Shown here: positions 9,957 through 19,200 of the stretch, one piece after another | Layout of the letters: every line of letters begins with the position of its first letter | Position numbering within the stretch: position 1 is the first letter of the stretch | Source: Verrucomicrobiaceae bacterium | GTDB taxonomy: Bacteria > Verrucomicrobiota > Verrucomicrobiia > Verrucomicrobiales > Akkermansiaceae | Assembly: GCA_027491155.1 (NCBI GenBank) | Contig: JAIXWR010000045.1 | Span: 1-64,000, forward strand | Direction of reading: 5' to 3' | DNA: 64,000 bases | The notes under the pieces: generated by a model | Database searches by the model: none | Seen by the model: only the letters and a program-made list of their open reading frames with translations | What the model was told of the DNA's origin: nothing | Translations under genes and position numbers: made by a program

Positions 9957-11381
9957 ATGAAGATCGGGGGATGGGTCGGGCTGGGCTTGCTGCTGGTGAC
10001 CTCGGGTCACGGGGCGGAGCGGCCGAACGTGTTGTTCATCGCGGTGGACGACCTGCGGCCGTGGCTCGGCTGTTATGACCCGAAGCTGGCGGTCTCGCCG
10101 AACATCGACCGGCTGGCGAAGGAGGGCCGGCGCTTTTCCCGACACTACGTGCAGGTTCCGACCTGCGGGGCCTCGCGCTGCGCCTTGATGTTCGGTCGCT
10201 ATCCCGGGCACTTCCCGGCGGATGCCGGCAACGACGCGATCCTGAAGACGGCGGCCAAGCAGCCGCTGCCGGCATTGCCCGCCTTGTTCCGGCAGAACGG
10301 CTACCGGACGGTGTCGGTGGGGAAGATCACCCACTATCCCGGCGGCCGGGGCGGGAAGGGCTGGGCCGGGGGTCCGGAAGAGCTGCCCGGCGCGTGGGAC
10401 GAGGCCTTGATGCCGAGCGGCCCGTGGAAGACGCCGGAAGGGGCGATGCACGGTTATGCGAACGGCCTGACCCGGCAGCAGGCGGGCAAGGATCCGCTAA
10501 AGAAGCCGGTCAGCCAGTCGGCGGCGGGCGACGACCGGGTGTTCCCCGACGGATGGATCGCGGACGAGGCGGTGAAGCAGTTGAACGCGCTGGCAGGGAG
10601 CGGAAGGCCGTTTTTCCTCGCGGCCGGTTTCATCAAGCCGCACCTGCCCTTCGCCGCGCCGGCGAGCTACTTCGAGGCGACTTCCGCGATCACCGCGCCG
10701 GTTCCCGTCACCGCGGTAAAGCCGGATTTCCCGACGACCTGGCATGCCAGCGGCGAGTTCCGCCAGTACCGGGCGAACGAGGGGGATCCCTTCCGCGAGG
10801 CGAGCGCGGCGGAGGCCTATCGCAGGGCCTACCTGGCTTGTGTCCGTTATTCCGACGCCCAGATCGGCAAGCTGCTGGCCGCGCTCGATGCCTCCCCGGC
10901 GGCGAAGAACACGATCGTGGTGCTTTGGGGCGACCACGGCTTCCTGCTCGGCGAGCACGCGATCTGGGGCAAGCATTGCCTGTTCGAGGAAGCGCTTCAT
11001 TCCCCGCTGATCATCCGGGTGCCCGGGCAGAGGAAGCCGGGCGAGGCGGCGGATGCCATCGCCGAGACGGTCGACATCTATCCGACCCTGGCCAGCTTGG
11101 CCGGTTTGCCGCTTTCCAAGGAAGTCGACGGGCGCTCGCTGTTGCCGCAAGTGGAAGACCCGTCGGCGGCATCGGACGGAATGGCGGCGGGAGTCTGGCA
11201 AGGGCATGCGACGCTGCGCACGGACGCGCACCGCTTGATCGTTTCGCGGAAGGAGGCGGCGAAGGTGGAGCTCTACGATCACCGGAAGGATCCGGCGGAG
11301 TCGGTCAACGCGGCGGGGGAGCAGAGGGATACGGTCCGGGTGATGAGGGGAAAGCTGGAGGAGATCCTGCCGAAGCCTTGA
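9957..11381 (+). CDS. Secreted sulfatase, iduronate-2-sulfatase-like
   Basis: Signal peptide MKIGGWVGLGLLLVTSGHGA; RPNVLFIAVDDLRPWLGCY; CGASR (C-x-A-x-R sulfatase motif); WGDHGFLLGEHAIWGKHCLFEEAL. Confidence 0.92.
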   Translation: MKIGGWVGLGLLLVTSGHGAERPNVLFIAVDDLRPWLGCYDPKLAVSPNIDRLAKEGRRFSRHYVQVPTCGASRCALMFGRYPGHFPADAGNDAILKTAAKQPLPALPALFRQNGYRTVSVGKITHYPGGRGGKGWAGGPEELPGAWDEALMPSGPWKTPEGAMHGYANGLTRQQAGKDPLKKPVSQSAAGDDRVFPDGWIADEAVKQLNALAGSGRPFFLAAGFIKPHLPFAAPASYFEATSAITAPVPVTAVKPDFPTTWHASGEFRQYRANEGDPFREASAAEAYRRAYLACVRYSDAQIGKLLAALDASPAAKNTIVVLWGDHGFLLGEHAIWGKHCLFEEALHSPLIIRVPGQRKPGEAADAIAETVDIYPTLASLAGLPLSKEVDGRSLLPQVEDPSAASDGMAAGVWQGHATLRTDAHRLIVSRKEAAKVELYDHRKDPAESVNAAGEQRDTVRVMRGKLEEILPKP

Positions 11382-11477
11382 TCCTGGCGGTGGCCGCAAA
11401 AGGAGTGTCGACGCAATTGTGGACCACAGGTCCACACTCCTTATCGATGGGCGGGGCGATGCTCCGGACCGGAAAAG

Positions 11478-11513
11478 AAAAACGCCGCGCGGCACGGGGC
11501 CGGGCGGCGTTTT
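11478..11513 (-). terminator. Rho-independent terminator downstream of rplT (possibly bidirectional)
   Basis: aaaaacgccgcgcggc acggg gccgggcggcgtttt stem-loop with T-tract on minus strand. Confidence 0.8.
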
Positions 11514-11532
11514 GGGAAGCGGATGCTTTTCT

Positions 11533-11910
11533 TCAGGCGGCAGCGGCGGCCTTCTTGTCGAGGGCGGCCTTGGCCTGGGCGACGATCGCGGAGAACGCGG
11601 CGGCGTCGGTGACCGCGAGGTCGGCGAGGATCTTGCGGTCGGCTTCGATGCCGGCGGCGTTGAGGCCCTCGATGAAGCGGGAGTAGGTCAGGCCCTCGTT
11701 GCGGACGCCGGCGCTGATGCGCTGGATCCACAAGCGGCGGAACTGGCCCTTGCGCTTCTTGCGGTCGCGGTATTCGTAGGTCATCGCCTTCCGCACGGCG
11801 TCCTTGGCGTAGCGGAAAAGCTTCGAGCGGAATCCGCGGAAGCCTTTCGCACGATGAAGGACGCGCTTGCGGCGGGCACGGGAGGCCGGGCTGTTGGTGG
11901 CGCGTGGCAT
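11533..11910 (-). CDS. rplT: 50S ribosomal protein L20
   Basis: 125 aa; [26 protein letters not shown]...[25 protein letters not shown]. Confidence 0.97.
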   Translation of the reverse strand: MPRATNSPASRARRKRVLHRAKGFRGFRSKLFRYAKDAVRKAMTYEYRDRKKRKGQFRRLWIQRISAGVRNEGLTYSRFIEGLNAAGIEADRKILADLAVTDAAAFSAIVAQAKAALDKKAAAAA

Positions 11911-12047
11911 GGTATCGTTTCGGGTCGGACAGGCCGTTGGTTGTTCTTACCTCCCGCAGTCTCGCTTGTCCGTTGGTACCCTTGCGGGTCAGGCTGCGAT
12001 GGAGGCCGTCCGAGGCGCGGACGGGGGCGCGGTTTGTTGCTTCTGCG

Positions 12048-12257
12048 TTAGTGGAAGGGGAGGTTCTCCTTCACGTTCTTGATGTCGGCGTCGGAAACGA
12101 GGGCGGAATGGGTGAGATTCCGTTTGCGCTTGCGGTTCTTGCACTGGAGCAAGTGCCGTGCGCCCTGTTTCCGGCGGAGAACCTTGCCGGTTCCCGTCAC
12201 CTTGAAACGCTTTGCAACAGCCTTTCGGGTCTTTGCTTTTCCTGAGACACGTGGCAT
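12048..12257 (-). CDS. rpmI: 50S ribosomal protein L35
   Basis: 69 aa; MPRVSGKAKTRKAVAKRFKVTGTGKVLRRKQGARHLL. Confidence 0.95.
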   Translation of the reverse strand: MPRVSGKAKTRKAVAKRFKVTGTGKVLRRKQGARHLLQCKNRKRKRNLTHSALVSDADIKNVKENLPFH

Positions 12258-12418
12258 GGGGCGGCGAAACTAGGGGGCCGACCCGACTTGGCAAGGGAAA
12301 AGTGGCTCTTTTGCCGGGGCCGGGGGGAGGTTGAATTTTTGAAATTTCCCGGACATCCGGCGATTCGGTCCGAGGTTGATGTTTGACCAAACCGGATTTT
12401 TTGGATATTTGAATCGCC

Positions 12419-13177
12419 ATGATCGCCCAGCAGCAACAGCAGTGGTTCTTCTCCTCCGGCGGCGAGCGCTACGGTCCGGTGGGATTCGACTACCTTCTCG
12501 AACTCGCCCAGCGCGGTGGACTGGACCCGCGCAACGACCTGGTCTGGAGCACCAGCCTGAACGACTGGGAGCCGGCGGGCGAGGTGGCGGGATTGTTCGA
12601 ACGGCGGTCGGTGCGCCGCGACGACGGCTTGCCCGAAGGGTCCCACTCGCTGGCGCAGACCGGGGATTTCACGGCCACGCCGATCCCCAAGGCGCATTTC
12701 CCCGGGACGGGGCGGATGGGTTTCGTGATGGGCAGCAGCGTGGTGCCCTTGCTGATGGTCATCGGCTGGCAGTTCGCGGTGCCGCTGATGAAGCCGCACG
12801 TGCCGGAGGCTTATGTCGGCTACCTGCCCTGGGTGGTCTGGCCGCTGGCCGGTTTCCTCGCGCTGGCGAGCACGGTCAAGCGCCTGACCAACGTGGGAAT
12901 GACGGGCTGGTGGCTGCCGGGCTTTGCGGTTCCGCTGCTCAACCTCTGGCTGGGCTACCGTTGCCTGGCGTGTCCGGCGGGCTATGCCGTGCGCCGGAAG
13001 CTCGATGGCGCGGGCACGCTGGTCGCCTTCCTCTACTGGGGCGCGATCCTCGGCAGCCTGGCGCTCATGGCGGGAGCCATGGCCGGGGCCTTTGGCGAGA
13101 TCAAGGAGTCCGGGGTGATCGGCGATTTCACCAAGCAGTTCGAGGAACTGCGGAAGTCCGCGGTGCCGGAGCGCTGA
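12419..13177 (+). CDS. GYF_2 (DUF4339)-like domain membrane protein
   Basis: QQQWFFSSGGERYGPVGFDYLLELAQRGGLDPRNDLVWSTSLNDW followed by several hydrophobic helices. Confidence 0.8.
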   Translation: MIAQQQQQWFFSSGGERYGPVGFDYLLELAQRGGLDPRNDLVWSTSLNDWEPAGEVAGLFERRSVRRDDGLPEGSHSLAQTGDFTATPIPKAHFPGTGRMGFVMGSSVVPLLMVIGWQFAVPLMKPHVPEAYVGYLPWVVWPLAGFLALASTVKRLTNVGMTGWWLPGFAVPLLNLWLGYRCLACPAGYAVRRKLDGAGTLVAFLYWGAILGSLALMAGAMAGAFGEIKESGVIGDFTKQFEELRKSAVPER

Positions 13178-13192
13178 GCCGGTGCCCCGGTG

Positions 13193-14386
13193 TCAGGGCT
13201 TTGCCGGCTGGATCTTCGCGGCCGGGCGGGCGGGCATGGCCTCGCGGACCCAGCCGGTGAACTGCTCGTCGGTGGGCATCTCGCCTTTTTTCAGGGCCTC
13301 GGCGAAGCGCTCGAAGGGTGCGGCGGGGAAGCCGGTTTTCGCCGAATCCGGGGATTTTGCCAGGTCGGCGGCGCGGGTGGCGGTGGCGACGGCTTCCTCT
13401 TTCTCCCCCAGCGACCATTGGAGCTTGGCGAGGATGTGCAGGAAGCTCGGGTGCGGCCGCTTTTCGATATCGGCGGCAAGGCGGGTCGCGACCGATTTGC
13501 GGAAGCCGGCCGGGGCTTCGGGATTCCTGGCCAGTTCGCGCGCGGTGCTGCTGACCAGGGACTGGAGCATCGGGTCGCCCTCCATCTTGGTCATTGCGGT
13601 TTCTGCGCCGGTCCAGTCCTTCTTCGCAAGCAGGACCTCGAATTCCATCATGCCGAGGTAGCGGCTTTCGGGATCGATCTGTTTCAGGATGCCGATGCAC
13701 TGCTCCATCCCGGCGATCTCTTTCTTCGCCGCGGCCTGGCGGAAGATCTGCATGTTCTTGCCGACGGTTTCCTGCTTTTGCTGGGCCTCCTTGATGCCTG
13801 CCAGCGCCTTGGTTTCCGCGTCGCCGCCGGCCAGCAGGCCTTCGATGACCGGCTCGGTGAGCTGCATCGGGTGGGTGGTCAGCAGGACCTTGCCGTCCTT
13901 GACCACGAAAGCGTGCGGGATGCCGCGGATGCCGGCGGGCTTGAGCCAAGTGTTCTCGAAATCCCCGCCCTTGCCGACGTAGGCGACCGGGTAGGACATC
14001 CCGTCGCCCTTGGTTTTGACGAAGCCGGCGACCTTGTCCTTGCCGTCTTCCCAGACATTCATGCCGATCACCCGGAGGCCCTTTTCCTGATACTTGTCGT
14101 AAAGCTCGTCGACGTGCGGGATGGCGGCGATGCAGGGGCCGCACCAGGTGGCCCAGCACTCGAGGATGTAGAGTTTCCCGGGCTCCCAGGCGGCGGGGGC
14201 GGTGCCGGTGATCCACTCGGCCTTGGCGAGGGCGTCGGGGGTGACGGCGTCACCGGCTTTCTGGGCGAAGGCGGCGGGGGCGACGAGGGTGGTCGCGACA
14301 ATCGAACGAAGGAGCGTTTTCACCCTGCTAAAACGAGGCCGGGTGACGGGTTTGTGAAGCGAATTCTTCCGTTGCCGGGTCTTCAT
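13193..14386 (-). CDS. TlpA/thioredoxin-fold exported redox protein with C-terminal helical region
   Basis: CWATWCGPCIAAIPHVDELYDKY (CxxC thioredoxin motif); ATGA overlap with upstream ABC transporter at 14383-14386. Confidence 0.85.
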   Translation of the reverse strand: MKTRQRKNSLHKPVTRPRFSRVKTLLRSIVATTLVAPAAFAQKAGDAVTPDALAKAEWITGTAPAAWEPGKLYILECWATWCGPCIAAIPHVDELYDKYQEKGLRVIGMNVWEDGKDKVAGFVKTKGDGMSYPVAYVGKGGDFENTWLKPAGIRGIPHAFVVKDGKVLLTTHPMQLTEPVIEGLLAGGDAETKALAGIKEAQQKQETVGKNMQIFRQAAAKKEIAGMEQCIGILKQIDPESRYLGMMEFEVLLAKKDWTGAETAMTKMEGDPMLQSLVSSTARELARNPEAPAGFRKSVATRLAADIEKRPHPSFLHILAKLQWSLGEKEEAVATATRAADLAKSPDSAKTGFPAAPFERFAEALKKGEMPTDEQFTGWVREAMPARPAAKIQPAKP

Positions 14387-16119
14387 GCCGTGACCTCTTG
14401 ATTCAGGAACGACTTCCGGCAGAGGTCGGCGTATTTGCCGTCGCGGGCGAAAAGTTCCTCATGGGTGCCTTCCTCGATCACCCGCCCTTTCTCCAGCACA
14501 TAGATCTTGCTGGCGTTGCGGATGGTCGAAAGGCGGTGGGCGATCACGAAGGCGGTGCGGTTTTCCATCAGGCGGTCGAGGGCGTCCTGGATCTGCCGCT
14601 CGGTCTCGCTGTCGACCGAGGCGGTGGCCTCGTCGAGCAGCAGGATCGGCGCGTTTTTCAAGAGGGCGCGGGCGATCGAAAGTCGCTGCTTTTCCCCGCC
14701 GGACAGCTTCACACCGCGCTCGCCGACGTTGGTGTCGAGCTGCTGCGGCAGTCCCCGGACGAAACCCGCGGCGTGGGCGGCATCGAGCGCTTGCCACATG
14801 TCGGAGTCGGTGGCGTTGCGCCGGGCCAGCGCCAGGTTCTCGCGGACCGTGCCGTTGAAGAGGAAGGGCTCCTGGGTGACGTAGCCGAGCTTTTCCCGCA
14901 GGGAGGTCTTGGCGAGGGTGGAAATGTCGGTGCCGTCGATCGTGATGCGGCCGGAATCCGCTTCGTAGAAGCGGTTGAGGAGGGACAGCACGGTCGACTT
15001 GCCGGCGCCGGTCGAGCCCACCAGTGCGATGGTTTTGCCCGGCGGGGCGTCGAGGTGGACCTCGTGGAGGGTCGGCTGGCCGCCGTAGGAAAAGGACACG
15101 TTTTCAAAGCGGACGTGGGCACGGATTTCGGCCGGCAGCTTGTCGCCGTCGGCCGCGTTCGGCTCGTCGTCGGAGTCCAGGATCTCGAACACCCGGTCAC
15201 CGGCGGCGCGGGACGAGTAGATCATCTGGTTGAGCTGGCGGAGCTTCGAGACCGGCTCGTAGAAAAGATTCAGCAGCAGGAAGAAGAAGACCAGGTCGCC
15301 GATTTCCATCCGCCCTTCGATCACCGCGCTGCCGCCGAGGCCGAGGACCAGCACGTAGCCGAGCATGCTGGCGAAGGACATGCTCGGATTGTAGATCGCC
15401 CACCATTTCATCAGGTAGAGGGTGGCCGTGCGGACCTTGGCGGACAGGCGGTTGAAATTCGCATGCTCCTCGGATTCGGCCGAATAGGATTTGATCTGGC
15501 GGATGCCGGCGATGTTGTCGTGGAGCAGGGAATTCAGGGCGGAGGTGGCGTTGCGCTCCTCCTTGTGGCGGTGGCGGGCGTCCTTCGAGTAGATCCAAGC
15601 TCCCGCGAGCAGGATCGGGATCGGCAGGGTGGCCCAGAGCGAGACCTCCCAGTCGGTGACATACATCACGATCCCGACCGCCAGCAACTGGATCAGGGCG
15701 ACCAGCCCGAGTTCGATGCCGTCGATCAGCACCCGCTCCATCGAGGTCACGTCTTCGACCACCCGGGTCATGATGTCGCCGGTCCGGCGGGAGTCGAACC
15801 AGTTCAGCGGCAGGCGCTGGATCTTGCGGTAGAGATCGGAGCGGATGTCGAAAATGACGTTCTGCTCGAAGTGGTTGTTGACGAAGATCCGGGCGCAATT
15901 GAGGCCGTCCTTGAGGAAGAAGCTTGCCAGGCCGATCAGGACCCAGGCGGTCAGTTCCGCATGGCGGGCGGGGTTCGGCAGGATGTCGTTGAGGACGAAA
16001 CGCACCACCGAGGGGAAAAAGATCACGGAAACCGCCATCAGGGTCGCGCAGAAGAACTGGGCGGCGGCCAGCCCGGGGTAGCGGCGGAGGTAGGAAAAGA
16101 CGCGGAGGACGGAATTCAT
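14383..16119 (-). CDS. ABC transporter, fused permease/ATPase (MsbA-like exporter)
   Basis: MNSVLRVFSYLRRYPGLAAAQF start at 16119; Walker A VGSTGAGKSTVLSLL; LSGGEKQRLSIARALLKNAPILLLDEATASVD. Confidence 0.93.
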   Translation of the reverse strand: MNSVLRVFSYLRRYPGLAAAQFFCATLMAVSVIFFPSVVRFVLNDILPNPARHAELTAWVLIGLASFFLKDGLNCARIFVNNHFEQNVIFDIRSDLYRKIQRLPLNWFDSRRTGDIMTRVVEDVTSMERVLIDGIELGLVALIQLLAVGIVMYVTDWEVSLWATLPIPILLAGAWIYSKDARHRHKEERNATSALNSLLHDNIAGIRQIKSYSAESEEHANFNRLSAKVRTATLYLMKWWAIYNPSMSFASMLGYVLVLGLGGSAVIEGRMEIGDLVFFFLLLNLFYEPVSKLRQLNQMIYSSRAAGDRVFEILDSDDEPNAADGDKLPAEIRAHVRFENVSFSYGGQPTLHEVHLDAPPGKTIALVGSTGAGKSTVLSLLNRFYEADSGRITIDGTDISTLAKTSLREKLGYVTQEPFLFNGTVRENLALARRNATDSDMWQALDAAHAAGFVRGLPQQLDTNVGERGVKLSGGEKQRLSIARALLKNAPILLLDEATASVDSETERQIQDALDRLMENRTAFVIAHRLSTIRNASKIYVLEKGRVIEEGTHEELFARDGKYADLCRKSFLNQEVTA

Positions 16120-16253
16120 CGGCGGGCGGTTGATGCCCTGTCCATCCTTTGTAAATCCACGACACACAATCGCGAAATTTGATGTTGCCGGGGCGGAGTC
16201 AGCCTCCCTAGCTTGCGCCCTAGAACAAGACCCAACCGTCACCTTCAAACCCC

Positions 16254-17024
16254 ATGGCCAACGTTTTCGCGATCCTAAGCGCCCTCGCCCTCGCCGCCGC
16301 CGCCTTCCTTGCGATGAAAAACAAGGATGCCTACGCGGATGAAATCAAGTCCCGGCAGGGCGAACAGGCGCGCCTTGCCAAATCCGAGGCTCGCCTCAAG
16401 TCGCTGCAGGACGATTTCAAAGTGACCGAGGATGACCGGAAGGCCACCGAGGAAGCCACCGTCGGCCTGCGCGAGACCGAGGCCGCCCAGCAGAAGAAGA
16501 ACAAGGCGATCGAGGACGACATCGCCTCCAAGAAGGCCGAGACCGACTCCAATGCCGCCAAGATCGCCGATATCGAGGACAAGCTGAAGGAGTCCGGCAA
16601 CATCGAGGAGCTGGTGGGCAAGGTGAAGCGCCTCGGCGCTGAAGTGGAGCGTCTCACCACCGAAATCGCATCGAACGAAGCCACCTTGGCCGACCTGAAC
16701 GCCGAGAAGACCCGCACCGAAGGGGTGATCGGTGCCTATCGCACCAAGGAGAGCAATTACTCCAACCAGCGCTCTTTCTTCGAGTCGACCCGGATCAGCT
16801 CGATCTTCCCCGCCTACGGTTTCGTCACCCTGCCGATCGGCAACACCGCCGGTGTGGTGTCCGGTTCCTCGCTCGATGTCGTCCGCGATGGCGCCGTGGT
16901 CGCGAAGCTCCGCGTCAGCTCGGTCGAGGCCAGCCGCTGCGCCGCCGCGATCGTTCCCGATTCCCTGGCCGCCGACACCGTCCTGATGGTGGGCGACCGC
17001 GTGGTGCCCTCCGCCGCCAAGTAA
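16254..17024 (+). CDS. Membrane-anchored coiled-coil protein with C-terminal FlgT_C-like beta domain
   Basis: Single N-terminal TM, long Lys/Glu coiled coil, then GFVTLPIGNTAGVVSGSSLDVVRDGAVVAKLRVSSVE...GDRVV. Confidence 0.8.
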   Translation: MANVFAILSALALAAAAFLAMKNKDAYADEIKSRQGEQARLAKSEARLKSLQDDFKVTEDDRKATEEATVGLRETEAAQQKKNKAIEDDIASKKAETDSNAAKIADIEDKLKESGNIEELVGKVKRLGAEVERLTTEIASNEATLADLNAEKTRTEGVIGAYRTKESNYSNQRSFFESTRISSIFPAYGFVTLPIGNTAGVVSGSSLDVVRDGAVVAKLRVSSVEASRCAAAIVPDSLAADTVLMVGDRVVPSAAK

Positions 17025-17064
17025 CTGAAGTTCCCGGAACGCCAGAACTCATTTCCAAACCCGC

Positions 17065-17874
17065 ATGAAAGCCATTTTTTACGTCCTCGCTCTCCTGGTC
17101 ACCGGAGCTGCCGCCTACTTCTCCTACGAGAACCTGACCAAGTTCGAGAAGGAGAAATCCGAGAAGGAGAAGGCGATTGCCACCAACAAGGTGGTCTCGG
17201 GCAATGCCGACAAGCAGCAGATCGCCCTCGACGAGGAGAAGGTCAAGCTTGAGGCCGCCGACAAGGACAAGGCCGACGCCGAGGCCTCGATCGAGAACCT
17301 GGTGGCCAAGGAAAAGACCCTCCGCCGCGACTTGGGCGAGTTGGAAGGTGTGCTCGAGGAGCAGAAGGCCAAGTTTGCCCAGCTTGAGACCACCCGGGCT
17401 CAGCTTGAGGAACTCCTCAAGGAAGCGGGCGAACAGGTGACCCTTGAGAACCTTCCGGAGACGATCAAGGCGATGGAGGATGACAAGGTCGCCAAAACCA
17501 AGAAGCTCGGCGAACTTGAGACCTTGGTTGAAGGCGGGAAGAAGGCTGTCGAAACCAACCAGGCCGAGATCGCCCGCCTTGCCGACCGCTCGGCCTCCCG
17601 CGACGCCCGCATCCGCGCCAACGCGATGGAATCGGTGGTGTCCGCGGTCAACGACGACTGGGGCTTCGTGGTCATCGGCGCCGGCAGCAGCACCGGCTTC
17701 ACCCCGCAGACCAAGCTCCTCGTCAAGCGCGACGGCCGCCTGATTGCCGAGGTCAAGCCCTCCTCGATCGAGCGTTCGCAGACGATTGCCGAAATCGATC
17801 CCGAAACCCTCGCCCCGGGTGCCCGCATCCAGCCCGGCGACCGCGTGATCCTTGCCAATCCGGCGACCAACTGA
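17065..17874 (+). CDS. Membrane-anchored coiled-coil protein, paralogue of preceding gene
   Basis: Same layout: N-term TM, coiled coil, GFVVIGAGSSTGFTPQTKLLVKRDGRLIAEVKPSSIERSQTIAEID...PGDRVI. Confidence 0.8.
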   Translation: MKAIFYVLALLVTGAAAYFSYENLTKFEKEKSEKEKAIATNKVVSGNADKQQIALDEEKVKLEAADKDKADAEASIENLVAKEKTLRRDLGELEGVLEEQKAKFAQLETTRAQLEELLKEAGEQVTLENLPETIKAMEDDKVAKTKKLGELETLVEGGKKAVETNQAEIARLADRSASRDARIRANAMESVVSAVNDDWGFVVIGAGSSTGFTPQTKLLVKRDGRLIAEVKPSSIERSQTIAEIDPETLAPGARIQPGDRVILANPATN

Positions 17875-17895
17875 TCGCGATTCCTTCATTTCCCC

Positions 17896-17930
17896 GCCTC
17901 CGCGAGCTTGCAAGCCGCGGAGGCTTTTTT
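17896..17930 (+). terminator. Rho-independent terminator
   Basis: gcctccgcg agcttgcaag ccgcggaggc tttttt. Confidence 0.9.
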
Positions 17931-17942
17931 ATGTTACCGCCC

Positions 17943-18125
17943 ATGCGCACCATCCTTGCCGCTGTCGTTCTCGCCGCCTTCCTTCCCTCCTGTGCGACGA
18001 AGGAGGAAGAAGTCCGCAAGCCGGCCGGTCCGGCTTCGGCCTCCAGGCAGCTTCCCTGGAACACGCCGGTGCCCGGCCAGGGTGGCGGTGCTTTCGGAGC
18101 CTTGCCGCAGCAGCCGCGTCGGTGA
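17943..18125 (+). CDS. Small putative lipoprotein
   Basis: MRTILAAVVLAAFLPSCATKEEEVRKPAG: lipobox-like LPSC, Pro/Ala/Gly-rich tail. Confidence 0.6.
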   Translation: MRTILAAVVLAAFLPSCATKEEEVRKPAGPASASRQLPWNTPVPGQGGGAFGALPQQPRR

Positions 18126-18130
18126 TCGAT

Positions 18131-18290
18131 TGTAGCGGCGCGTCTAAGACCGCCGCTGACTGTAGCCGAAGCAAGGGAAGGGACGGTTTCAACCCATCCT
18201 GCGGAGGCACCTTGGGTTTGCTTCTTGGCAAACTGCGGCGGTCATCCTTCCCCGCCAAGGCTACGAAGGAAAGGCAGACACGCCGCTACA
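18131..18290. repeat. 160-bp dispersed inverted-repeat element (copy 1)
   Basis: tgtagcggcgcgtctaagaccgccg ... gcggcggtcatcc...ggcagacacgccgctaca; termini complementary; same length and ends as 43827-43986. Confidence 0.85.
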
Positions 18291-18300
18291 TTTTCCGGGC

Positions 18301-18741
18301 TTACCGGTGATACGGCTCGCCCTTCCGCAGGGTGGCCACCCGGTAGAGTTGCTCCAGCAGCACGACCAGCGCGAGCTCGTGCTGGAGGGTCAGCTTCGAT
18401 AGCGACCAGACCGCGTCGCAGGCGGCGCGGAGTTCCGGCGTGTGGCCGTCCGAGGCCCCGATGAGGAAACTCACCGCCTTGATGTCGCCGCGCATCTCGA
18501 GGGCGGCGAACTTGTCCGCCCAGGCCTGGGTGACCAGCGCCTCGCCGCGCTCGTCCATCGCGATGCGGAAGCTGCCGGCGGAGCGCTCCAGCAGGGCGGC
18601 GGAGACGCTTTCGGAGTCTCCGGCCTTGAGAAACTCCAGCTCGTAACTGCCGTAGCGGCCCAGGCGCTTCAGATACTCCTCCACGCCGCTCTTCGCATAG
18701 GCGAGGGCGGGCTTTCCGGCGACGAGGATGCGAATGCGCAC
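18301..18741 (-). CDS. rlmH: 23S rRNA (pseudouridine1915-N3)-methyltransferase
   Basis: MRIRILVAGKPALAYAKSGVEEYLKRLGRYGSYELEFLKAGDSES...FLIGASDGHTPELRAACDAVWSLSKLTLQHELALVVLLEQLYRV; GTG start inferred at 18741. Confidence 0.92.
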   Translation of the reverse strand: MRIRILVAGKPALAYAKSGVEEYLKRLGRYGSYELEFLKAGDSESVSAALLERSAGSFRIAMDERGEALVTQAWADKFAALEMRGDIKAVSFLIGASDGHTPELRAACDAVWSLSKLTLQHELALVVLLEQLYRVATLRKGEPYHR

Positions 18742-18827
18742 GGCGGGAGCATCCGCGCCGGGCAAGCCTCCGGTCAACCCGCTTTCCGGCTTGTCGCGGG
18801 GAAGCCTTTCACGATGATCCGCTGCAG

Positions 18828-19133
18828 ATGAAATCCCTGCTTCCTTTGCCGATCCTGTTCGCCGCGTGTGCCCATCATGACTCCCACGGCGAAGCCGCCC
18901 ACGGCCGCAAGATGATGGGGTTGCTGGAGAAGTTCGACCGATTCGACTACAACGGCGACGGTAGCCTGACCCGCAAGGAGATCGAACTCGGCATCAAGGA
19001 AGCCTCGGTCGTGCAGATCGAACCGGCGGAACTCGACGCCATGATGAAGCATTACGACGTCAACAAGGACGGCAGGATCACCCGCTGGGAAGCCGAGCGG
19101 GTCATCGACCTGCCGGTGCCCGAAGCGCATTGA
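18828..19133 (+). CDS. Small exported EF-hand domain protein
   Basis: Signal-like MKSLLPLPILFAAC; two EF-hand loops DYNGDGSLTRKEIELG and DVNKDGRITRWEAE. Confidence 0.8.
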   Translation: MKSLLPLPILFAACAHHDSHGEAAHGRKMMGLLEKFDRFDYNGDGSLTRKEIELGIKEASVVQIEPAELDAMMKHYDVNKDGRITRWEAERVIDLPVPEAH

Positions 19134-19145
19134 GACGGAAAGGAA

Positions 19146-19173
19146 AGGGCGCGACCCGTTTGGATCGCGCCCT
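19146..19173 (-). terminator. Stem-loop between convergent genes, probable terminator
   Basis: agggcgcga cccgtttgga tcgcgccct. Confidence 0.65.
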
Positions 19174-19200
19174 GACAAAAGACAACGCCGCGATTGCCGA

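Noticed and set aside
14398-16182. 594-aa plus-strand ORF
   Set aside because: Antisense to the ABC transporter, shadow ORF.
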